NCBI GenBank assembly: GCA_907165275.2
Contig: OU015655.1
Span: 3,732,501-3,796,500 of the forward strand
Length of the DNA: 64,000 nucleotides
Direction: 5' to 3'
DNA from: Zygaena filipendulae
Taxonomy: Eukaryota; Arthropoda; Insecta; Lepidoptera; Zygaenidae
Shown here: one piece after another, positions 54,701 through 64,000 of the stretch
Layout: each line of letters starts with the position of its first letter
Numbering within the stretch: position 1 is the first letter of the stretch
Translations under genes and position numbers: made by a program
Notes under the pieces: model-generated
Told to the model about the DNA's origin: nothing
Seen by the model: the letters and a program-made list of their open reading frames with translations, nothing else
The model's database searches: none

Positions 54701-55419
54701 AAACATCACTACCTTTAGTTAGGTAGTATATTAGCATTAGTAGATAAGTATTGTGAACTATAGTCAAAGTTAAGAAAATTTAAAACTGTTAGATGCGATT
54801 CTTTGCTAATGAGTACCTACACGTTACAACAGTTTGGATTGTTCACGTAGGTAAGTAGGTATATTTATTTCCACTTTGGATTCCTCGTCATGCTGCACAC
54901 TTATAAGTGTTAAATTATTGCAAGTATACGATTACCAACACACGTTGTATACCTATACCAGATCGTTCATACCTATAGATCTGTCAAAATATTTCTTAGA
55001 ATTGACAATAGCCGAAATTGAGCTGTGATAGCATATTAATGCCTAAACTACATAAAGCCGTATGAAGACTAATTAGTTGGAAACAATTAACCATGTTATG
55101 ATATAGGATTGTTTATCTTACGACTACAAAGTTGAAACTAATAAGTAGGTACATAGATGGATGAAAGAGAGAACATGTGTTCATAGTAACGAGAAATTAA
55201 AAAAATGAATGCAAAACATTCGACACTAGGTAATTAAAGGTAGGTAGATATAAAAATCATAAAAGATTTTTTAAGTGAGTTTCTTTCAGTGCGATGCGAC
55301 TAAAATTTTATGATTATTGAGGGTTCGTTTTTAGAATACGCGAATTATGCAAAAGCGACGAAAAATATGTACCTACTTAGAAAGGTACTTGGACCACAGA
55401 GAGTAAAAGAGAGAACTAT
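51759..55419. other. No gene seen; 3.7 kb AT-rich intergenic DNA
   Basis: Only short tracts stand out: a GAAGAAGAAGTAAAGAAGAA run near 54575 and many GGTAGGTA pieces. No supported exon or RNA gene. Confidence 0.4.
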
Positions 55420-55783
55420 CACAGAACAGAAAATAACAGATAGAAGGGACATCAACTTAGTTTAGTATGAAAGCAGATGAAAACCAGTGTCGCTGGGTGA
55501 TTTTCCACACAAAACTATTCATCATGCACTAAAATATTCATTAACGTAAAGAATGTAGTAAACGCTTTATGATTGTGTTTTTACCTAGTCACTGTTTTCA
55601 AAATTCACAGTTTTGGGAATATTGTGGTAAGTAAATATACTTGGTATGGCCTCAGACGTCTGAGGGTATGGCAGCAAAAGAAGTTGTGGGTAAGTTAGAC
55701 CACTTGCTCTAACTTCCTTTGCAACGGCGGTGGCGCGCCTGCCTCGCCTACATGTCCTCTTTAGTTATTTTATTTCTTCTGTG
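55420..55783. mobile_element. hAT-type MITE family B, copy 2 (364 bp)
   Basis: Ends CACAGAACAGAAAA and TTTCTTCTGTG; 8-bp duplication AGAACTAT at 55412-55419 and 55784-55791. Longer than copy 1 because of palindrome D8 and a second insertion near 55530-55580. Confidence 0.87.
55651..55664. mobile_element. Palindromic mini-insertion D8 (14 bp)
   Basis: CTCAGACGTCTGAG, a perfect palindrome, flanked by GGTATGGC at 55643-55650 and 55665-55672. The paralogous repeat at 29983-29990 has a single GGTATAGC and no palindrome, that is, the empty site. Confidence 0.85.
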
Positions 55784-56092
55784 AGAACTATATGCTCTGC
55801 ATAGCAATACTCATAGGAAGCTAAATCTTCGTCACGGGTTGTAATGTTGCACCGTGCACGCCTTTTTTGGCCAGAAATGCTAGATACCTAATAGCCTATA
55901 CGACTTGTTGACAACCTTTTGTCAAGTTATTAAAAGTCGGGTTTACTACTAGTGTTTCTCAGCAGAGATAGTTTTTAACCGACATACAAAAATGAGATAA
56001 TCTATTCGACTCGTTATATGTAATATCAAATATGTAGGTTATATTATCAGAATTTCAGTTTTCGTATATGTTAATCTATCTTCTTAATCTAA

Positions 56093-56321
56093 TATATATA
56101 AATCACGTGTCACGTTGTTTGTCCGCGATGGACTCCGAAACTACTGAACGGATTTTGATAAAATTTTGCAACCATCTATAATATGGTCCAACTTAAAAGA
56201 TAGGATAGGAGTTTTTATCCCGGAATTCCCTCGGGAACTGAAGGACATAGAGTACTTTTTTCCCGCAACCTCCGCGGGAACTCCGAAATTACCGCGGATG
56301 AAATCGCGGTGGACAGCTAGT
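56093..56321 (+). mobile_element. Lep1-type Helitron-like copy
   Basis: From TATATATAAATCACGTGTCA to GAAATCGCGGTGGACAGCTAGT-like end; carries two TTCCCxCGGGAACT-type units. Confidence 0.8.
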
Positions 56322-57184
56322 CCTAATATAAAATTGAATCAGTGGTTCAGGGTTTAGCAAAACCTGCACAACCATAAATTTTAATTTGTTTATGCTTTTT
56401 AACACCGGTGATTAATTACTTCACGTACCAACAGCTAGTTATTATAATATAGGAATCTATTTGCATGCCAACCAAAAAATTAAGGCTAAACCATAAATAC
56501 CACAAAGAAAACACATAACTAACTCGTAAAATGTGATGAATGGAGAGTTCAAGATCAGGCAATGATCCGTGGTCTGCGTCGGCGCACCCGCGCCCGTCCG
56601 TACGCCATTTTGTGGGAGGGGCTTAGCGATACACTTGTAACCAAACTGATCTTCTTTTCTTTTCTTTCGTACATTAAATCTACAAGTTAGACAGGGAGAG
56701 GTAATGTGAATATTTTTCCAGATTCTTTTGATTGCTTCGTAATTAAGTAGCTAGATAGGTACACGTAATTTGCGCGTTTGTAGAAGGATCGATACTCCTG
56801 AAGAAGTTCAGCATAAATATTTAATGCAAGTCCAATAAGTAGGTATTACCGACTACTAGGTACCTACTAAAAAGGTGATTTTTTAAATTGTTTATTTTAC
56901 AATCAATTAAATATTTTTTTAAATAGGTAGGAACATAATAACAAATAACTTTTATTATTACGCAGTAGGTTTAGTGGTTAAATCACCACAACACCTACGC
57001 CTAAAAAGGGAACTTCGTTAAAAAAAAAAATATGCCAATGTCTCGAATCTCGATGGAGAAACACTTGACAGCTTCGTACTCATGAATGAAAGCTTTAAAA
57101 AAGTTAAATACAATAAACCATAGCAAAAAATAACAATAGTAAATACAGATAGTGGTGATGTTTACTACAGCAACAATTGTTTAC
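56322..57184. other. No gene seen
   Basis: AT-rich, with a GC-rich patch near 56570-56630. A forkhead-type site TGTTTAC lies near 57178. Confidence 0.35.
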
Positions 57185-57312
57185 AACAAAGATCAGCTAC
57201 CCGGCCGCCGCTGCCCGCTGCGCCGCCGCGCCGACCCGGGCGCTTCGAGACGAGGCGCGCCGCCCGCCACCGCGCCGCGCCGCGCCGCCCTATCAACGTC
57301 GCGCGACCTTTG
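57185..57312. promoter_or_regulatory. CpG-rich island upstream of FoxF
   Basis: About 125 bp very rich in CG dinucleotides within AT-rich DNA. It could be a distal promoter, enhancer or leader exon of the forkhead gene 1.8 kb downstream. No conserved open frame is evident. Confidence 0.35.
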
Positions 57313-57895
57313 TGTTTATAGCGTTATTCTATAATAAATTACTTATTTTGTATATTTCCCATATAAAACCTAAGAATAAAGACTAGGTACCAAAATAAAG
57401 AAGCGACACTCTCCGCCTCCCACCAATTTCATGCCTCCTCATACCCCGCAATACTACGCGAAAGTTCCTTGGTGAATTCCGAGGAAAGTTTGACACATGT
57501 AGAATCTACATGTGACAATTATTCACTGACAGCTGACAGTTACTGTCAGCTAGCTGTCAACCTTACGATAGATATGCACGCACGCACAATATACGTGTAC
57601 GTACAAGCCAGCCGTCTTTACTTGCGGGAAAGTAGGTACTTACATGAATCAGTTCATTTGTATGGAGTGTCACCGGGCTGATAAAACTGTCCCCTCCTGC
57701 CCTCCTCCCGAGTTACACTCTGGTGAATTTCAGAATCGTGTCGGTAATTCCGATCTAAACGTAGCATATTTATAGCATTGCCTCGACAAAAGTAAATTGT
57801 GTGGATATCACATTGGCGATCGGCGATCGGTCTAGTCGTTCAGGAGTTAGATAAGCACAGACGATTAAAATAAATTTAGATTAGTATAATAAAAA

Positions 57896-58127
57896 CCGGC
57901 CAAGGGCGAGTCGGACTTGCGCACGAACGGTTTCGACTTCCGTACGATTATTTACAAAAACGGCAAAAAAATCACGTTTGTTTCATAAAATATTTGTTTT
58001 ATTCTGTTTTTTAATATACTGTCACGGTTCATGAGCCTGGTGACAGACGGCCGGACGGACGGACGGACAGCGGAGTCTTAGTAATAGAGTCCCGTTTTAC
58101 CCTTTGGGTACGGAACCCTAAAAAGTC
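57896..58127 (+). repeat. Lepidopteran dispersed repeat (GGGTACGGAACCCTA type)
   Basis: Begins AAACCGGCCAAGGGCGAGTC and ends TTTGGGTACGGAACCCTAAA. Contains a (GGAC)n run at about 58054. Confidence 0.8.
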
Positions 58128-59081
58128 GTTAATAATACATCATTGCGCTTTAATTACACATAGGTACACATATAAAATATAGGCTACAAAAAAGATGTTA
58201 ATAGTAGGTACCTAATATTCCATCACTTCTTTCTTAACTTTTCAAGTTTTTGATTGATTTGAAAATTTCCTATCCCACTCACGTTTTTTTTTAAACTTCA
58301 TTCTGCATCTTTTCCTTTACAATAACCGTAGAGTGTGATAACACGTTCGTGCTTATCATTCTTGTTTAGTAATTATGTGACGGTGCCAGTTAGGATAGCT
58401 TGTAAAGCTCAGCCTGTGCCGTTTTGAAAAGAAACTTTAAATATTCACTCGTAAAGCTCACTTTACAGTGTCTGTTTTCGTTTACAAGAACTCGAGTAAA
58501 TAAATCCGAGAAGTTTAATGCAAAACTTTTGGTTTACGCTTTATGGTAAATATTTGGTATAACGTCGTATAACCGTTTTATAGATCCAGTAAAATGTTTG
58601 GTTTAATTGTGCTAGGTCAAGAGCGGGCGTTCGACAGGCGTCCTTGCGACGGATAAATATTATTATCTAAGCGGGCTTTCAGCTGTTTAGTGTTTGTATG
58701 AGTTTGTGGATGATACAGGCTGCAATGCCTGGGTAACCGACCTCTATTATCAATGATAACTGCACTAAGCGCAGTTTTGGTGGTGCAGCGTTGCTCTAAT
58801 CACCAAATATGGGGAATCTGAAAATTGCATCAAAATAGCTATTACACAAGAGATAAAAATTTATAATTTATCCACAAGTCAATTAATTTTGAATTACTTC
58901 AGTAATACATATAAGGGCGGACGTAGAGCGTGGGTGTGAAACAGCGGTGCGTGGCGGTGGGGCGTAGTGGGGCGCAACTCTGGGCGGCGCGGGCGCGGCG
59001 GCGCGGCGGCGCGGTGGGCGGCGCACGCGCACTGTCCTCCAGCACGCGCTCCGACGCGCACGCGCACGCGGAACGCCACGT
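58128..59081 (+). promoter_or_regulatory. FoxF upstream region and 5' leader
   Basis: AT-rich to about 58910, then strongly GC-rich (58915-59081) up to the start codon. The GC-rich part is likely the 5' leader and core promoter; no TATA box is clear. Confidence 0.45.
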
Positions 59082-59787
59082 ATGAAGACCGAGGAGCAAA
59101 CCAACGAGGAGGCGGCGCGCCGGCCGCCGGCAACGCGCCGCCAAGAAAAACCACCCTACTCCTACATAGCCCTTATCGTTATGGCCATACGACATTCGCC
59201 GAACAAAAGGCTCACGCTGAGCGAAATTTACGCTTTCCTTCAACAACAGTTTCCATTTTTTCGTACCTCGTACCAGGGTTGGAAGAATTCGGTGCGCCAC
59301 AATTTGAGTCTGAACGAGTGTTTCGTGAAACTGCCCAAGAACTTGGGGCGGCCGGGTAAAGGTCACTACTGGACGATCGATCCGTCGTCAGAGTTTATGT
59401 TCGAGGAGGGTTCGTTTAGGCGGCGCCCGCGTGGTTTTCGGCGCAAGTGTCAGGCGCTGAAGCCTCAGTTCGGAAGCGGGGGGTATCTGTGCGGGGGCGG
59501 TGTGAGCGCGCTTCCGCCGCCACAAGCGGTGGGCTACGAGCTGGCTGGCGGGAGCGGCGCCGGTGGGGTGGGATCGGGGGCTATCGACTACGGGGGCTGC
59601 TCTTACCCACACTCGGGGCCGGGCCAGCAGCTGGCGTATGGCGGCGAGTACTGCGGCTACGGCACGATGGGGGAGCGCGAGTGGCCGCTGCCCTACGGCG
59701 CCGTGGACGCGTACCGGCAGCCGCCCTCCTCGCCATCCTCGCACCACGAGCTACCCAACTACCAGTACACCGTCGCCAACGACCATG
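59082..59787 (+). CDS. FoxF: FoxF (biniou-like) forkhead transcription factor, first coding exon
   Basis: 235 residues plus one base, ending at a GTGAGT donor after VANDH. The forkhead domain spans about residues 22-115: [15 protein letters not shown], the recognition helix [15 protein letters not shown], and [20 protein letters not shown], the FoxF-specific block after wing 2. The remainder is Gly/Ser/Pro/Tyr-rich activation-type sequence. FoxF proteins direct visceral mesoderm and gut muscle development (biniou in Drosophila). The C-terminal exon was not found in the last 4.2 kb, so the gene continues beyond the window. Start is the first in-frame ATG after the GC-rich leader. Confidence 0.93.
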
Positions 59788-61058
59788 GTGAGTCTGCTTT
59801 TTTACGCCATTTGTTGTTTAAAAGAAGAATAAGAGTGCATATTACATTATGGGTAGGTTTACATTGTTACGGAATAAAAATTACCATATTTTTTATTTCT
59901 AGATCTAAAGTAGGTACCTAACTAGACCTTTCTATGTTATCAGTCCAGCTTCTTCGAAAATTAGCCTGAACACCCTGACAGACAGACAAAAAGTTTAAAA
60001 ACTGTTTTTCATGATTAAAAACCATTGTTTCAAAGTAATAAAAAATTTTGATTTAGAATAGCATGCAAGTAACCCTCTGAATATAGTAGGTATTATATTA
60101 TCAGTGCCTCTGAGCTTAGTGGAATAATTTGTCCTGATATTAGGGACTAACATTTCGATTTTATTTATATGACTATCATTATAGTGCCTACGCATAAAGT
60201 AAGATTTTTAATATAAGTATATGATTTTTAAATGCATTCCTTCTTATTTATTAAAAACAAAACCTTGGTTATTAAATTGTGCTTCTTATCGACGCTTGAA
60301 CAAGAGGACATAAGACAGTGCCTAAATAGCTACGACGTTCCTTTAAAAAAGACAGTTTTTATTAATATTTTATGCTTTTTTAACTCTACATTATCTGTGA
60401 CTCTACAATATACCTACATCTAGAATATTCCTATCAATCTGTGGTGTGAACTACAAATCATAATTTTATTATTATATAGGGAAGTCTACAGACTCTACAC
60501 GGTGTAGCCGCAGGGTCTACGAGTGAAAATACTTTATTGCTCGTAGCAATTTTACAAAAACGCCACGGTATTTGTCGCTTTTTGTACGGCCCGGTGTCGT
60601 AACGCGTTTTTGCCATACACTTATGTGGGTGTCAACGTCTGAGGCTGGCTCCCACTAGCGAATAGCGATAACACGCGGGTCTGACTCACGTTGAAGTTCA
60701 AGTAGAGCGTTGACGAGGCTAACCGAAACAGTTACCAATAAATTATTTGAATCGGTGCTGTCGTCAAATAAGATTAAGCGTTACAGTTGAATCTACAGCT
60801 GGAGCTAGAGTTAACCGGATGTTCGAGATATTTGTCATTGAGAATGATAAAATGCATTTAATGAGATTCACATAATTCATAATAAAATAATTAATGCAAG
60901 CAGATAGGTAGGTAGGTACCTAAGTAGTTTTTAATTAGAGAGATTAAAAAAGTCGTAGGTAAATTCTACATGTATCTTATAATAAAATTGTTACTAGGGG
61001 CGAGTGCCGAGTACTATATAGGCACATTATACAGTGATATTGAAATCAATATTGTACT
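59788..61058 (+). other. FoxF intron 1, left part
   Basis: AT-rich DNA with no supported exon. A mild GC-rich stretch at 60480-60720 shows no open frame I recognise. Confidence 0.4.
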
Positions 61059-61630
61059 AGCTGTTCCCCGCGGTTTCACGTGCACTAATTTCGGAGATCC
61101 CGTATGAGTTACGGGATAAAATGTACTCTGCATGATATGTCCTTCTCTGTGACTCAGAAGACATGTAGGGCGTAGGTACCTACCTACCTACGCGAAATTT
61201 CATGATGATCGGTAGATTGGTTAAGGTGTAAAGGCGTAAAATAAACTTACTAATAAACTGGCATATTTTATAAGGCTAACTGTTCCCTGCGGTTTCAATC
61301 GCAGTAATTTGCGGAGATCTCGCAGGAATTCCGGGATAAAAGGGTATCTAAATGTCCTTTTCTGTACCCCTGACAATGCGTATGAAAAATTTCATGCGAT
61401 TTCATCACCGTTAACCACACGCAAAATAGGCGCCTAGTCGTCGAATTGCGGAAACCAGCCCGTTTACAAATACAAATACAAATCATCGTAAATTTCGGAG
61501 TTCCCGTAGGAATTCCAGGATAAAAGTACCTATCTCCTTCTCTGTACCCCTGACATAACGTGTATGCCAAATTTTATGATGATCGGTTGAGCCGTCAAAG
61601 CATAACAGACAGACATAGCAACGCATTTAT
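61059..61630 (-). mobile_element. Lep1-type Helitron-like copies in tandem (FoxF intron)
   Basis: ACTAGCTGTTCCCCGCGGTT starts the first (61057-61265); CTAACTGTTCCCTGCGGTTT starts the second (from 61277); a third partial unit begins near 61490 with AATTTCGGAGTTCCCGTAGG. Confidence 0.75.
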
Positions 61631-64000
61631 ATCAGGCGTAGGTAGACGGTAGACTAATTTCTTTCCATTAGTACCTACCTACCTACATTTATGGATCTGA
61701 TAGGCACCCGTTGTACATAAACAATTTTTCTATTAAGTAGTAAGAGCGTTTTATGATTATTTTTTTCATATAGCTTGTTTCTTACGTCAGCGACAGTATA
61801 AGCTAGTCATATTGTGATCAAAATAAAAAAATGCCGTCTGGGGCTAGTAGGTACTTAGAGCAATTTGAATATATGTATCTATGTTATGTATCTACCTACC
61901 TGACGAGACAGTCTCATGACTAGGACTTTAGAAACAGTTGAAGCTTTCAGTCTAGTCTGAAATTGTCTCCATTGTCTCTTCATTGACGTCACGCAAGAAT
62001 ATTTACGTTCAACTCATTATTATCAGACTTGCAATGTTGTAGCTGCGCTTAGGCTTTTGCAGCTTGGTATTGAAAGAGCGCTTCTTTCTCTTCTTTTACG
62101 TCTGTAACTGTTTTTTTTTAATTAGTTTCTTGCTTCGGATAAACAAAAAATGGCTGCTGAAAGGTGGCTGATATACCTAAACAAAAATAATATCACCCCT
62201 ACGTTTGATATACATAATGAATAGGTATATGACAAGCCCGCGCTCGATACTACACTGTATTTACCTCCATGCGACAATTACCTTTTAAAGCTATTATTCA
62301 TTTCTTCTCTTCCCGCAAACTAATTGATGATATTCTATTGTTTTAATAAATATAATAACAGTGAATAAATAAGACTAATAAGGATATTTCGGGCCAGTCG
62401 CAATTTTTAAGCGTTCTGTAGGTATTTTTCTTTTATTCTTTATATCTTTACATTTAGGTTCCACTGATTTCTTTTAGATATTTACAATGTACCTACCTAT
62501 ACAGACACGCCTCTTCAATAGGCAGTCTGATTTCAGTCTTAATAATAATATAATTCTATTAATTATCATTACCATATCATGCTATTTGAAGAAGAATATT
62601 TTATGAAACTATATACACAAAAATAACAAATACACGTACTCTGTGCCTAAAGAGTTGGAAAACATTTTACTTTGTTTTGGTGTCGTTAGAATATGAAATT
62701 ACTGCATATTTTATGTCTCTTGCATATGTGACGTAGCAATATCAGTCAACTTTCTGTTTCACCTTGCGCAGCCACTATATTGATTTCTAGACTTCCGTTT
62801 CAGAACTGGGTCTGAATTATATTATACCTACCTGTACCCAGCTCCTAGTGGCTCATGTGAACTTGGTACTATTGGTACTATTGAAACTTTTCAATAAAAC
62901 TGTGCAGTTTGTGGCAATTTCGGAATACTTTACAATTTTTTATAAAAAAAAAAATTACTGCCGATAGGATACGTGAGATCAGAAAAAAAGCGCCCAAATA
63001 TTGTTTTTCAAAGTTAGTGAATTTCTGACATAAATTTGGATGGATTAAAAGATCAAATAAATATTACCTATGTCTATATCTCAAAGACTGGTTATGTCAC
63101 TCATCACAATGTAAGGCAGTGATTCTGTTTTAAACAACTTCCGTCTGCCGCGACTATACGTAGGTAAGGTCACAGATAATATAATACTGTATCTGATAAA
63201 TAAATATATAAAATTATCTGATAAATACTATAGTCGCTATATCTATTATTATTCAGTAAACGGTATATTTGATGAATGAGTGCGCGCGCATTGCAGTTTT
63301 AAACTTACTCCAGTTTATTCATGTTCTCCTAATATCGCGATGCAAAAGTGCATCGGTGCATTCAAATTTGAAATTTGATCAAGTCTTTCTTTTTTTTTAT
63401 GTAGGGAAGCACTAAAAAAAGATTCAACTCCTAATACCTACTGAAAATTAGGGCGAAAATTCAGTACCTACCTATCTTAGTTTTAAATCTAGATAATTAT
63501 TATTATAGTAAGTATTTGGGCTCTTTTAAACAACGTATGCACTTTGTATGCAGACTATTTGATATATCAACCTTAGGGGAGAATGCGGTACATAATTATT
63601 TATTAATTAATTTATTCTTCCAGTGTAAAAACATTACCTTATACAGTTGTATAATTTCTACAGACCTGCCACGTGTAGAGAAATACTTTACAATGCATAA
63701 AGTAATAGCCAAAGATACACATGTTACACCAGAGTCAGTAAGTTGATAAAAGCGTGCCACATTACATTTTTGCCTATTATATCTACTATCACGTCAGGAA
63801 AGACCTAAAAGAACCGTCGTATAAATTGATTCTTGTTTGATTGTAGATGTAGAGATTAAAACTGGACTCTACATAACGCCCTCGCTTCGCTCGGGAGTTA
63901 AATTAAAATCCTAGCCCTGGGGGGAGGGGGGTTACACTCAGGGTCCAATATTCCGCCCGTGACGTAAGACACTACTTGCTTTACCACCTCGGTGTAGAAT
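61631..64000 (+). other. FoxF intron 1, right part to window edge
   Basis: 2.4 kb of AT-rich DNA. I see no exon, RNA gene or element that can be supported. Confidence 0.4.

Noticed and set aside
58899..59366. 155-codon minus-strand ORF over the FoxF start
   Set aside because: Shadow of the GC-rich FoxF exon and leader; low-complexity Ala/Arg/Pro product.
63516..63746. 76-codon ORF as the next FoxF exon
   Set aside because: Sequence does not resemble any FoxF C-terminus and lacks a matching phase-1 acceptor.

Overview
This window is eukaryotic nuclear DNA, almost certainly from a lepidopteran insect. The genes are split by many short GT-AG introns, the non-coding DNA is AT-rich, and it carries over twenty fragments of the Lep1-type Helitron-like repeat (start near TCCTACTAATATTATAAA, end near GGGTGAAACCGCGGGACAGCTAGT) that is typical of moths and butterflies. 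Species cannot be told from the sequence.

Genes, left to right. (1) 1163-1333, minus: a first coding exon resembling the N-terminus of autophagy protein ATG13; the rest is not in the window. (2) 11147-15434, minus: a complete five-exon UBE2G2-type ubiquitin-conjugating enzyme (166 aa, catalytic Cys89). (3) 15932-40749, plus: a complete 24-exon SMC4 (condensin ATPase; gluon in Drosophila). I rebuilt it exon by exon, every splice phase agrees, and it encodes 1278 aa. (4) 43165-45649, plus: a three-exon C2H2 zinc-finger gene of about 403 aa. (5) 59082-59787, plus: the first coding exon of a FoxF (biniou) forkhead gene that continues past the right edge. UBE2G2 and SMC4 are head to head and share a 497-bp intergenic region. 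A possible small minus-strand ORF of unknown family lies at 46022-46351.

The rest is a dense, nested landscape of DNA transposons. From 1.3 to 9.5 kb lie a hAT-type element, an intron-bearing PIF/Harbinger transposase remnant and a 2.3-kb pogo/psq-type element. A roughly 300-bp inverted-repeat element occurs eight times, in several copies with perfect TGACGTCA octamers. Intron 2 of SMC4 holds a dead mariner and a LINE endonuclease fragment.

The most unusual signal is a set of minute palindromic insertions (14-63 bp, arms CTCAGAAGAATAAC or close) that are little more than two terminal repeats back to back. Most are flanked by 8-bp target duplications like those of hAT transposons, and in one case a paralogous repeat in this window preserves the unoccupied site. 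A second palindrome family (ATGGACCAATTAAA) behaves the same way. The 45.7-59 kb interval has no gene I can support firmly and is mainly repeats, with two GC-rich islands before FoxF.
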